The position numbers were made by a program, and so were the translations under genes. DNA of 64,000 bases from Bacillus sp. FJAT-50079 (lineage in GTDB: Bacteria; Bacillota; Bacilli; Bacillales; Bacillaceae_C): the NCBI RefSeq assembly GCF_018343515.1, contig NZ_JAGYPD010000003.1, positions 388,116-452,115 of the forward strand, written 5' to 3'. This document shows, one piece after another, positions 43,724 to 51,966 of this stretch (positions are counted from its first letter, which is position 1; the number at the start of each line of letters is the position of its first letter). Under the pieces are notes generated by a model. It saw nothing but the letters and a program-made list of their open reading frames with translations, was not told the origin of the DNA and did not search any database.

Positions 43724-45013
43724 ATTAAGAAAATCGGCTTGTCTATTCTATCCCTCATGCTTGTTATCCTTAACGGCTGTTCAAGTAATGATGTTGAACC
43801 ATCCCTTACTAGGCAAAATGAAAAAACAATCACTTTAAGATTAGCGTGGTGGGGAGAGCAGCCAAGACATGATTATATGATGAAGGTAATTGAACGATAT
43901 GAGGAAAAGAACCCTCATATTCATATCGAACCAGAATATGCAAACTGGGACGATTATTGGAAAAGAATAGCTCCGATGGCTGCTGCTAATCAGTTACCTG
44001 ATATTGTCCAAATGGATTTACTCTATTTAAACCCTTACGCTTCTAACGAATTGCTTGAGGATTTAAAGCCATATATTGAAGAGGGGATCATTGATATCCA
44101 ATTTATGAATGAGGACATTTTAATTGGTGGGGTGATTGATAAACAGTTATATGGATTTCCACTTGGGATGAATGCACCGGCGATCTTTGTTGATCCGGCA
44201 TTGCTTTATTCTGCCGAAGGATCACTTCCTACAACTGACTGGACGTGGGATGACTTTAAACATACCGTTATTCATATTAATCAACAATTGGGAATTTATG
44301 GGACTAATGGTATGAAGCCACCCGAAGTATTTTTCCCTTATTATTTAAGAACGAAAGGGGAACGTTTTTTCAACGAAGAAGGTAATACATTAGGTTATGA
44401 TGATGACCAATTCTTTATTGATTATTTTACATTCCAACTTCAATTAGTGGAAGAAGGAGCTTTTCCAAAGCCAGATGTAACAGAGAAAATAAAAGGAATC
44501 GCAGATGAACTTCTTGTCAATCAGCAGGCGGCAATGAGTTGGGGCTATTCCAACCAAATTTATGGTTTTTTGCATGCAACAGATCGCTCGCTGGAGCTAT
44601 ACCCTCCACCCGGACCTAATCAAAATGATGGGTTAGTCTTGAAGCCAAGTATGCTTTTTTCAATTGCTAAAAGTTCGACACAAAAAGAAGAGGCAGCAAA
44701 ATTTATTGATTTTTTTCTGAATGATATTGAGGCAAATCAATTAATTAAGGGAGAACGAGGTGTACCGATTTCTAGTAAGGTAACAGAAGCCGTTTATCCA
44801 GAGCTTGATGTAGAGCAAAAGAAAGTGTTTGATTATGTAAATAGCGTGATGAAAAATAACAGGCAAGTGGAAAAACCCGATCCGCTTGGAGCTATTCAAG
44901 TCATTTCCCTTTTACAAGATATATCCGAGCAAATCTTATTTATAAAAATCACTCCAGAGGAAGCTGCGAAACAGTTTCGAGAGGAGGCAAATCATATACT
45001 TTCAAATAAGTAA
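43724..45013 (+). CDS. Sugar ABC transporter substrate-binding lipoprotein 1 (possible ATT start)
   Basis: About 429 aa if translation starts at ATT (43724), 9 nt after AAAGGGG. This gives a proper lipoprotein signal with KKIG before LSILSLMLVILNGC. The first conventional start, TTG at 43739, would remove all positive charges of the signal. The family 1 solute-binding fold is clear (TLRLAWWGEQPRHDY, ANWDDYWKRIAP, LPDIVQMDL). It is a paralogue of the protein at 45295 with many shared motifs. Placed directly after the kinase-regulator pair, it may serve sensing or transport. The family is secure; the start is uncertain. Confidence 0.82.
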   Translation: MKKIGLSILSLMLVILNGCSSNDVEPSLTRQNEKTITLRLAWWGEQPRHDYMMKVIERYEEKNPHIHIEPEYANWDDYWKRIAPMAAANQLPDIVQMDLLYLNPYASNELLEDLKPYIEEGIIDIQFMNEDILIGGVIDKQLYGFPLGMNAPAIFVDPALLYSAEGSLPTTDWTWDDFKHTVIHINQQLGIYGTNGMKPPEVFFPYYLRTKGERFFNEEGNTLGYDDDQFFIDYFTFQLQLVEEGAFPKPDVTEKIKGIADELLVNQQAAMSWGYSNQIYGFLHATDRSLELYPPPGPNQNDGLVLKPSMLFSIAKSSTQKEEAAKFIDFFLNDIEANQLIKGERGVPISSKVTEAVYPELDVEQKKVFDYVNSVMKNNRQVEKPDPLGAIQVISLLQDISEQILFIKITPEEAAKQFREEANHILSNK

Positions 45014-45029
45014 ATTGATTTATATGTGC

Positions 45030-45058
45030 AAGGTTGCCTAGTAAGGGCAATCTTTTTT
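45030..45058 (+). terminator. Terminator after binding lipoprotein 1
   Basis: AAGGTTGCC (45030-45038) pairs with GGCAATCTT (45046-45054, one G-U pair), followed by T. From 45059 to 45227 no feature is seen. Confidence 0.8.
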
Positions 45059-45251
45059 ATATTCATTTAATTATGCATCGCCGTCATTGTGTCCAGATTT
45101 TTCGAGCTTGCTCTTTCATGACATTTGCCGTGAGTTGGACTCCCCCTCTGATTCATTCCACCATTTAAAGATTTGCTGATTCAAGTGAAAACAACTGTTT
45201 TTTAAACAAAATGAACGGTTTTTTAAATTCTTATCCTATTCCGAATACATA

Positions 45252-45276
45252 TATAATTGTCTTGAAAGCACTTTCA
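45252..45276 (+). promoter_or_regulatory. Promoter -10 with cre box at the start point
   Basis: TATAAT (45252-45257), with a weak TTCTTA 18 bp upstream, is followed by TTGAAAGCACTTTCA (45262-45276), 14 of 15 matches to the cre consensus. The predicted start point falls inside the cre, so CcpA would repress initiation. Confidence 0.65.
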
Positions 45277-45294
45277 TTTAAAGGGGGAAACGAA

Positions 45295-46599
45295 ATGAAA
45301 AGACTGATAACGTTATTTTTATGTGCCGTGATGGTGCTTGCCTTAGCGGCATGCAGCGGTGGAAGTGAAAGCTCATCTTCTGGAGCGAATACAAGCGGAG
45401 AGAAAGATAAAGAAGAGAAAATTACTTTACGCATTGCCTGGTGGGGGTCAGAGCCAAGGCATAATTACACATCAGAAATTCTTAAACTTTATGAAGAGCA
45501 AAATCCAAATGTGAAGATTGAATCTGAATATGCTAGCTGGGATGATTATTGGAAAAAATTAGCCCCATCAGCAGCGGCGAATGAACTGCCGGATATTATT
45601 CAGATGGATCTATCCTACTTCTCTCAATATGCAGAAAACAATCAACTAGAAGATTTGACTCCTTTTATTGGCAATCAAATTGATACAAGTGATTACAATG
45701 ATAATATCATTTCTGGCGGTAAGTTAGGTGATCAATTATTCGGATTTAATGCAGGTGTCAACGTTGTTGGTTTTCACTATGATCCGGCACTTTTGAAAAA
45801 AGCTGGCGTTGATTCGATTAAAGACGATTGGACTTGGGATGATCTTAAAGAAATTGCAGCAAAAGCAAAGGATGCTGGACTATATCTCGATAGCAGTATG
45901 CAACCAGATGTGTTTTTCAACTATTATTTACGGACGCTAGGAAAATCACTTTATAGTAATGATGGATCAACACTTGGTTATGACGACGACCAACTATTCA
46001 TCGATTTCTTTACGATGCTATCAGAAATGGTTGAAAAAGGATATTCTCCTACTCCAGATTATATCGCTCAACTAAAAGGGATTGAAGATGAGCCTGTTGT
46101 AAAAGAGGAAGCAATTGGGATTTGGCAATGGTCCAACCAATTCGTTGGATTGCAACAAGTAGCAGATAGACCGATGGAAATGCATGCAATGCCTGGACCT
46201 GGAACAAAAGAGGGGCTATTTATGAAACCGAGTATGTTCTGGTCAATGGCAAGCAATTCAAAGCATAAAGAAGAAGCAGCAAAATTAATAGATTTCCTTG
46301 TCAATGATATTGAAGCGAATAAATTAATGCTTGGTGATCGTGGAGTTCCTGGTTCATCTGTCGTAAAGGAAGAGTTAAAACCGTTGCTTTCTCCAGCACA
46401 AGTACAAGTTTTTGAGTTTGTCGAAGCTGCTGAGCAAAACAGTTCACCATTTAACGGTCCAGATCCAGTTGGAGCAGGACAAGTAATCGAGCTTTTGGAC
46501 AACTTATCTGAGCAAATGAACTTTGGACAGTTAAAGCCTGAAGAAGCAGCAAAAGAGTTTAGGCAGCAAGCAGATAGCATATTGTCGCAAAATAAATAA
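45295..46599 (+). CDS. Sugar ABC transporter substrate-binding lipoprotein 2
   Basis: 434 aa. The start is the ATG after AAGGGGG, giving the signal MKRLITLFLCAVMVLALAAC with lipid Cys20; an upstream TTG frame extension would spoil it. The extracellular solute-binding family 1 fold includes TLRIAWWGSEPRHNY and PDIIQMDLSYF. It binds a sugar or oligosaccharide for the permeases at 46694 and 47597. No ATPase gene is in the cluster, so a shared MsmX-type ATPase is expected, as usual in Bacillus for this transporter class. Confidence 0.92.
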   Translation: MKRLITLFLCAVMVLALAACSGGSESSSSGANTSGEKDKEEKITLRIAWWGSEPRHNYTSEILKLYEEQNPNVKIESEYASWDDYWKKLAPSAAANELPDIIQMDLSYFSQYAENNQLEDLTPFIGNQIDTSDYNDNIISGGKLGDQLFGFNAGVNVVGFHYDPALLKKAGVDSIKDDWTWDDLKEIAAKAKDAGLYLDSSMQPDVFFNYYLRTLGKSLYSNDGSTLGYDDDQLFIDFFTMLSEMVEKGYSPTPDYIAQLKGIEDEPVVKEEAIGIWQWSNQFVGLQQVADRPMEMHAMPGPGTKEGLFMKPSMFWSMASNSKHKEEAAKLIDFLVNDIEANKLMLGDRGVPGSSVVKEELKPLLSPAQVQVFEFVEAAEQNSSPFNGPDPVGAGQVIELLDNLSEQMNFGQLKPEEAAKEFRQQADSILSQNK

Positions 46600-46614
46600 T
46601 CATTCAGTCTTATT

Positions 46615-46656
46615 AGGTTCCTTCGTCCGCAAGTAGGCGGAGGATCCTGTTTTTTT
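46615..46656 (+). terminator. Hairpin between binding protein and permease genes
   Basis: AGGTTCC-TTCGTCCGC (46615-46630) pairs imperfectly with GGCGGAGGATCCT (46636-46648), followed by T7. Partial read-through would give excess binding protein over permeases. Confidence 0.7.
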
Positions 46657-46693
46657 AGCTATCGTTTACTTCCATGAGAAAGGAGACAGAAAA

Positions 46694-47593
46694 ATGAGTA
46701 CTCGAGCATTTAAGCAAAATCTCAGAGGCTATCTATTTATTAGCCCCTTTGTTATTGGTTTTCTAGCATTTACCCTCATTCCAATATTAACTTCATTATA
46801 TTTTTCATTTACAAAATATAATTTATTTTCACCACCGTCATGGATTGGTTTAGACAATTTCAAAAAAATGTTTACGGAAGATGCAAGATATTGGCAATCA
46901 TTAAAGGTTACGCTTATTTATGTGTTTGGTGGGGTTCCATTAAGGCTTGCTTTTGCATTGTTAATTGCAATGATTTTAAATACGACTTCAAGAGCCGTAG
47001 GATTGTACCGAACGCTATTTTATTTACCTTCATTAATTGGAGGAAGTGTCGCAGTAGCGATTATGTGGAGAAATATCTTTGGCGATACAGGGATCGTAAA
47101 TCTTGCGCTTACACTTATCGGTCTTCCAGGTGTGCGTTGGTTCGGGGACCCACTTGCGGCACTATGGATGTTAATCTTTTTATCTGTTTGGCAATTTGGT
47201 TCTTCAATGCTTATCTTCCTTGCTGGATTAAAAGGGATTCCGTCGACATATTATGAAGCGGCAAGCGTAGACGGAGCGAACTTTTGGCAAAAATTCTTTA
47301 AAATTACATTGCCAATGCTCAGTCCGGTTATTTTATTTAATACGATTATGCAAACGATCGCGGCCTTTATGACGTTTGTTCCAGCGTTTATCATTTCGAA
47401 AGGGACTGGAGGTCCGCTTGACGGGACATTGCTCTACTCACTATATCTGTTCAAACAAGGCTTCGAATTCTTCAATATGGGCTATGCATCTGCGATGGCT
47501 TGGGTGATGCTCATCATCGTCGGTGTGTTAACAGCAGTTGTTTTTTCCACATCTAAGTTTTGGGTTCATTATGAGTCGGAAGGAGGTAACTAA
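46694..47593 (+). CDS. Sugar ABC transporter permease, MalF/UgpA type
   Basis: 299 aa, six helices. The cytoplasmic EAA loop is present as YYEAASVDGANFWQKFFKITLPML. With the next gene it forms the heteromeric channel for the ligand of the upstream lipoproteins. AGAAAGGAGAC-type ribosome binding site. Confidence 0.92.
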   Translation: MSTRAFKQNLRGYLFISPFVIGFLAFTLIPILTSLYFSFTKYNLFSPPSWIGLDNFKKMFTEDARYWQSLKVTLIYVFGGVPLRLAFALLIAMILNTTSRAVGLYRTLFYLPSLIGGSVAVAIMWRNIFGDTGIVNLALTLIGLPGVRWFGDPLAALWMLIFLSVWQFGSSMLIFLAGLKGIPSTYYEAASVDGANFWQKFFKITLPMLSPVILFNTIMQTIAAFMTFVPAFIISKGTGGPLDGTLLYSLYLFKQGFEFFNMGYASAMAWVMLIIVGVLTAVVFSTSKFWVHYESEGGN

Positions 47594-47596
47594 TTG

Positions 47597-48490
47597 ATGA
47601 AGACAGAGACGGTAAAATCAGTCGATTCAATTGAATCCAGAGAACCATCTAAAGCGGGCAAGTTGGCTAAATGGTGGGTTTATCACATCATCGTCGGCGC
47701 ATTTGCGATCCTTATGTTATATCCGGTCATTTGGCTCATCATGAGTTCATTCAAGCCAAGCTCATCGATTTTTATTACAGCAAAATCGCTTATTCCCGAT
47801 CCATGGGTTTGGGAGAACTATTCACAAGGCTGGCAAGGAATTGGTGGAATTGGCTTTGGCATCTTTATTAAAAACACGGCAGTACTTGTCGTCTTAACGA
47901 TGATTGGCCAAGTTGTCTCATCCGCCTTAATCGCTTTTGGTTTTGCAAGATTGCAATTTTTTGGCAGAGGGTTTTGGTTTGCGTTAATGATGGTCACATT
48001 AATGTTACCTTACGAAGTCGTGATGATTCCTCAATATATTATCTTTGCAAAGCTTGATTGGTTGAACTCGATCAAACCACTTGTCATTCCGGCCTACTTT
48101 GGACATCCATTTTTTATTTTCCTGCTCGTTCAGTTTATTCGTACGATTCCAAGAGAATTGGATGAAGCAGCAACGATTGACGGGTGTGGAACATTTAAAA
48201 TCTTTTATAAAATCATTTTGCCATTAATCACGCCAGCGCTTGCGACAGCAGCGATCTTCTCATTTTACTGGACATGGGACTCCTTGCTTGGCCCTGTTCT
48301 TTATTTAAACAGCCCAAGTAAATATACGGTTTCCATGGCATTAAATATGTTTCTTAGTAATGAAACTGTATCAAATTGGGGAGCGATGTTTGCGATGTCT
48401 GTTGTTTCACTCATTCCTGTCTTTATCATCTTTTTCATGTTCCAGCGTTATGTGGTGGAAGGAATTAGTACGAGCGGGCTAAAAGGATAA
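47597..48490 (+). CDS. Sugar ABC transporter permease, MalG/UgpE type
   Basis: 297 aa from the ATG three bases after a possible TTG; GGAGGT is nine bases upstream. Six helices and the EAA loop [23 protein letters not shown] are present. The gene abuts the other permease gene, as expected for a heterodimer. Confidence 0.92.
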   Translation: MKTETVKSVDSIESREPSKAGKLAKWWVYHIIVGAFAILMLYPVIWLIMSSFKPSSSIFITAKSLIPDPWVWENYSQGWQGIGGIGFGIFIKNTAVLVVLTMIGQVVSSALIAFGFARLQFFGRGFWFALMMVTLMLPYEVVMIPQYIIFAKLDWLNSIKPLVIPAYFGHPFFIFLLVQFIRTIPRELDEAATIDGCGTFKIFYKIILPLITPALATAAIFSFYWTWDSLLGPVLYLNSPSKYTVSMALNMFLSNETVSNWGAMFAMSVVSLIPVFIIFFMFQRYVVEGISTSGLKG

Positions 48491-48508
48491 TTAAAGGAGG
48501 GGTGAATG

Positions 48509-49135
48509 ATGGAAACGGCTTCGGGATTTATGGGCGGATTATATCGCCTGTTGGATTGGGTGACAAAACTTGCCTACGTAAATTTATTATGGATTGGTGG
48601 GATGTTTGCGGGATTCGTTCTATTTGGAATTTATCCCGCAACGACGGCCATGTTTGCTGTCGTGCGAAAATGGGCGATGGGAGAGCTTGATACCCCTATT
48701 TTTAAAACTTTTTTCAGCTCATATAAAAAGGAATTTTTCAAAAGCAATATACTTGGGATCATCATTACTTCATTTAGTCTAGTGTTGTATATTGATTATT
48801 ATTTTATCAAAACGATGTCGCTCCAAATATTATTTATTCCCTTTTGGATTTTTGTGCTGCTGTTTATTTGCACTTTATTTTATCTATTTCCGATGTTTGT
48901 CCATTACGAAATGAAATTAAGAGATGTGATAAAAAACTCATTTTTCGTTATGATCATGAATCCAATTTCTACGGTCATGATGCTTGTTGCTAGCGGCGGC
49001 ATTCTCTTTTTATTATCGTTCGCCCCTCCACTGCTAATTATTTGTAGTGGTAATATCCTTGCTTTGATTGTTATGAAACCAGCATATAATGCATTCAAAA
49101 AAATGAATAAAGGAAAGAGTGCCTCATTTGTTTGA
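48509..49135 (+). CDS. YesL/DUF624 family membrane protein
   Basis: 208 aa with five to six helices; FGIYPATTAMFAVVRKW is the DUF624 signature. YesL-like genes regularly accompany YesM/YesN-controlled sugar importers in Bacillaceae and Paenibacillaceae; function is unknown, perhaps assembly or regulation. The second of two ATGs fits the AAAGGAGG site best. Confidence 0.85.
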   Translation: METASGFMGGLYRLLDWVTKLAYVNLLWIGGMFAGFVLFGIYPATTAMFAVVRKWAMGELDTPIFKTFFSSYKKEFFKSNILGIIITSFSLVLYIDYYFIKTMSLQILFIPFWIFVLLFICTLFYLFPMFVHYEMKLRDVIKNSFFVMIMNPISTVMMLVASGGILFLLSFAPPLLIICSGNILALIVMKPAYNAFKKMNKGKSASFV

Positions 49136-49145
49136 GGTGCTTTTT
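49118..49145 (+). terminator. Terminator overlapping the end of the YesL-like gene
   Basis: AGTGCCTCA (49118-49126) pairs with TGAGGTGCT (49133-49141) with two wobble pairs, followed by TTTTT. Confidence 0.65.
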
Positions 49146-49282
49146 CTGTAAAATTCCAAATAGTCTTATATCACTATTTACAATATAATCCCAATTCTGT
49201 ATACTTCATTAACAACGTTGTTATTTTTGGAGGTGAAAATGAAGGCGTTTTCGCAAGGTGTATAATTAAGGGGGAGTTTTAT

Positions 49283-50794
49283 ATGAGAAACGGAAAGTGG
49301 TTTGTATGTATATTGATTGCTTTTACGATGTTACTTAGTGCTTGTCAAGGTGAGCGAGCGTCAGAAACAAATAATAAAGAATCAATAGACAAGCAGGAAA
49401 ATAAACCGACAGAATTTTCATTAATGTTTAATTTACACGTTCCCGAAGTACCAGATAAAAGATTGCAAACGATGCTTGAAGAAGCGACGAATACAAAATT
49501 GAATATCCAATGGATTCCAGATAATACATATGAAGAAAGATTAAATGCAACAATCGCAACAGGCAGTCTTCCACAGGTTTTTCTTATAAAAACTGTGACG
49601 TTTGAACAGCAAAAAGGGGCGATTCGTGATGGACAATATTGGGAAATCGGTCCATACCTTGACGAGTTTGAAAACTTAAGCAAGTTAAAGCAGGAAATTT
49701 TAAATAATACATTAGTTGATGGAAAGCTTTATTCTTTATATGCAGGAAGACCTTTATCCCGTCAAGGGCTTATTTACCGAAAGGATTGGGCCGATAAATT
49801 AGGGCTTTCAGCGCCGACCAATTTAGATGAGTTATATGAAATGATGCGAGCTTTTACAGAAGATGACCCAGATGGAAATGGAGTGAAAGATACGATCGGT
49901 TTAACAGACCGCGGGATTTTAGGAACATTTAATAACTTTTTGACGTGGCACGGAGCCCCGAATGAATGGGGAGAAAAGGATGGGCAACTTCTTCCAGAGT
50001 TTATGTTTCCGGAGTATAAAGATACGTTAACCTATTTTAAAAAATTATTTGATAACGGGTACATTAACACAGATGCGCCGGTAACAAGTAAAACCGATCA
50101 GCAAGCAATGTTGAAAAACGGAACGGCTGGAATTTATATCGGTACGATGGGCGATGTCATTACATTATATGAAGACGCAAAAACAATCAATCCTGATATT
50201 GAGTTTGATGTCCATCACTATATTGAAGGACCTGAAGGAGAATATCGAACTCGTTCGATCCCCGGATATGGTAGCCTGCTCATGTTTCCAAAATCTGCTG
50301 TGAAAACCGAGGAAGAATTAAAAAGCATTCTTGCATTTTTTGACTATTTAATGACTCCAGAAGGCTCTAATTTATTATATTGGGGAATTGAAGGAGAACA
50401 TTATGAAGTGATTGATGGCAAAGCATCCATTATTCAAGAAAACTTAACTGCTTATGATCGGGAAATTCGACCGTACACTCCGTTTGAAATTGGTGAACCA
50501 GAAACAAATGGAAGATATGATGGATATTTTGAATACGAACCAAGAGCAAAAGCAGATGAACTTTATAAGGATAACGACAACTATTTAGTTCATAACCCAA
50601 CAGTCCCATTAGACTCAGAAACATTTACCACTTATTCAGAGAGGTTAACACAAATCATTGAAGACGCAACATACAAATATTTACTCGGTCAAACGGATGA
50701 AGCTGGATTTGATGCAGCTGTTGAAAACTGGCTAAAACAAGGTGGAAGCAAGGTGATTGAGGAATATAACGAGCAATACAAAGCGTTGAAATAA
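49283..50794 (+). CDS. Extracellular solute-binding lipoprotein, LplA/YtcQ type
   Basis: 503 aa with lipoprotein signal (ILIAFTMLLSAC). It belongs to the larger family 1 binding proteins that usually serve pectin or oligosaccharide importers with LplB/LplC-like permeases; DPDGNGVKDTIGLT is a calcium-binding loop characteristic of this group. No dedicated permease is adjacent, and it differs in subfamily from the two lipoproteins upstream. It may use the upstream permeases or be an orphan. Confidence 0.88.
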   Translation: MRNGKWFVCILIAFTMLLSACQGERASETNNKESIDKQENKPTEFSLMFNLHVPEVPDKRLQTMLEEATNTKLNIQWIPDNTYEERLNATIATGSLPQVFLIKTVTFEQQKGAIRDGQYWEIGPYLDEFENLSKLKQEILNNTLVDGKLYSLYAGRPLSRQGLIYRKDWADKLGLSAPTNLDELYEMMRAFTEDDPDGNGVKDTIGLTDRGILGTFNNFLTWHGAPNEWGEKDGQLLPEFMFPEYKDTLTYFKKLFDNGYINTDAPVTSKTDQQAMLKNGTAGIYIGTMGDVITLYEDAKTINPDIEFDVHHYIEGPEGEYRTRSIPGYGSLLMFPKSAVKTEEELKSILAFFDYLMTPEGSNLLYWGIEGEHYEVIDGKASIIQENLTAYDREIRPYTPFEIGEPETNGRYDGYFEYEPRAKADELYKDNDNYLVHNPTVPLDSETFTTYSERLTQIIEDATYKYLLGQTDEAGFDAAVENWLKQGGSKVIEEYNEQYKALK

Positions 50795-50808
50795 ATATGA
50801 AAGGATGA

Positions 50809-50842
50809 AAGCCGATTTGAAGTAAAAATGTCAAATCGGCTT
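50809..50842 (+). terminator. Perfect 12-bp hairpin, probably a two-way terminator
   Basis: AAGCCGATTTGA (50809-50820) and TCAAATCGGCTT (50831-50842) lie between two convergent genes. No long T-run is present on either side. Confidence 0.6.
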
Positions 50843-50849
50843 CTAGTCA

Positions 50850-50975
50850 TTATTTTAAACTAATTGAAGATGCAAATTCTTTTACCTGGTTTTTGAGCTT
50901 GTTTCGTGCTTTTTCATTTCTCATTAAATAAGCTGCACCAAGTGCAACTGTTGTAAGCAGAGCTTTGTTTTTCAT
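50850..50975 (-). CDS. Small basic protein of unknown function
   Basis: 41 aa, starting MKNKALLTTVALGAAYLMRN: one hydrophobic helix followed by a basic amphipathic stretch (EKARNKLKNQVKEF). An AAAGGAGAG site lies 6 nt upstream. It resembles the very short membrane-associated proteins seen in Bacillus genomes (for example DUF3918-like), but I cannot name a family. Codon use and the ribosome binding site support a real gene. Confidence 0.6.
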   Translation of the reverse strand: MKNKALLTTVALGAAYLMRNEKARNKLKNQVKEFASSISLK

Positions 50976-51143
50976 TGATTTCTCTCCTTTAAGAAAAATT
51001 TCCTTCTATTTTGTTATTCCCTAAAAGGGAGTAAATTATCTCGAAGCTCTCTTTCAGTTGCTCAAATACTAAAAAGACTTCTAAAGCAAAAGGCTTACAA
51101 GTCTTGACTATCTATCAACCTGTGAGGACCTTCTTTTTACGAA

Positions 51144-51398
51144 TTAGTGATAAGATCCAAAGCTCCCCCAATAAAAATTAATAAAAACCATATGGGTAGC
51201 ATATTCAAATGATCCTGCTAGTAAGTCCCCAGTTGCAAGCCCGCCAAAAATGGCAAACCGAACCCCAAACCAACTCCAAGCGGACGGTCAAAACCGAATG
51301 GACGCCCACCAAATCTGAAAAGTTTTCCAAGATCAAATCGGCCGACGGAAGTCTCTTTGGGCGATAAGAATGAAAATTCTCGTACGTAAATATGCGCA
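51144..51398 (-). pseudogene. Probable decayed small Gly/Phe-rich membrane protein gene
   Basis: Read leftward, one frame gives FRFGGRPFGFDRPLGVGLGF followed by GLPF, then a shift continues in another frame as GGLATGDLLAGSFEYATHM to a TAA at 51144-51146. Together these look like the small GRPFGFG-rich proteins of Bacillus with a C-terminal GGLATG segment. No clear start or ribosome binding site is seen. An open frame on the same strand (51205-51405) is in a different register and looks accidental. Confidence 0.35.
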
Positions 51399-51518
51399 AT
51401 TTCACAATAAGGGTGCTAAGGAGAGTAAAATAGAAGAGAATGGGTATTTACCTTGATGATGCTTGAAATAAGTGGCATGAAAAGGAGCGAATTAACAAAA
51501 AACTAAACCTTATTAGGT

Positions 51519-51545
51519 TAAACTAATTCATGCCTCTGTCGATAT
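51519..51545 (+). promoter_or_regulatory. Sigma-D promoter of the flaG-fliDST operon
   Basis: TAAA (51519-51522), 15 bp, GTCGATAT (51538-51545), the motility sigma factor consensus, 43 bp before flaG. From 50976 to 51518 I see only the decayed gene and AT-rich sequence. Confidence 0.82.
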
Positions 51546-51588
51546 TATGAGTAAGTATATACATATTTGTCTGAAGGGGAGAAGCTGA

Positions 51589-51945
51589 ATGGTGAAAATG
51601 GTGGGAGATTTTTCATCAACATCGGTAGTTGGCACGTCATCAAATAAAATGGAGACTACTTATATTACAAATGAGGCAATCTCATCAAAGGAGCATTTAC
51701 AACCAGATATCATTCCTTCCAAGCAACAAGTTGAAAAAATCGTGGACGGATTGAACGATTTTTTAAAAGCGACAACACATACGAATTTAAAGTTTGAGTT
51801 TCATGACAAATTAAATGAATATTACGTGACGATCGTGGATGAAGTGACGAAAGAGATTGTGAAAGAAATACCTCCGAAAAAAATGCTAGACATGTTTGCA
51901 GCCATGACGGAATTTCTTGGCTTAATGGTCGATAAAAAGATTTAA
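51589..51945 (+). CDS. flaG: Flagellar protein FlaG
   Basis: 118 aa. The C-terminal FlaG domain runs from about residue 45 (VEKIVDGLNDFLKATTHTNL through FEFHDKLNEYYVTIVDEVTKE and IPPKKMLDMFAAM). FlaG affects filament length. First gene of the operon with fliD, fliS and fliT, behind a sigma-D promoter. Start ATG after AAGGGGAG. Confidence 0.9.
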   Translation: MVKMVGDFSSTSVVGTSSNKMETTYITNEAISSKEHLQPDIIPSKQQVEKIVDGLNDFLKATTHTNLKFEFHDKLNEYYVTIVDEVTKEIVKEIPPKKMLDMFAAMTEFLGLMVDKKI

Positions 51946-51966
51946 CGGTTGAAAGGAGTGATGAAC

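Noticed and set aside
46068-46580. Leftward open frame of 170 codons in the binding-protein gene
   Set aside because: It is the antisense of a conserved lipoprotein gene and shows no independent features.
46840-47256. Rightward open frame of 138 codons in a permease gene
   Set aside because: It is in another register of a conserved permease with a recognised EAA loop; its translation is rich in Cys and Trp and lacks any motif.
51205-51405. 66-codon leftward frame as a gene
   Set aside because: Its translation lacks family features, whereas the neighbouring frames together give a recognisable small-protein pattern, so decay is more likely.
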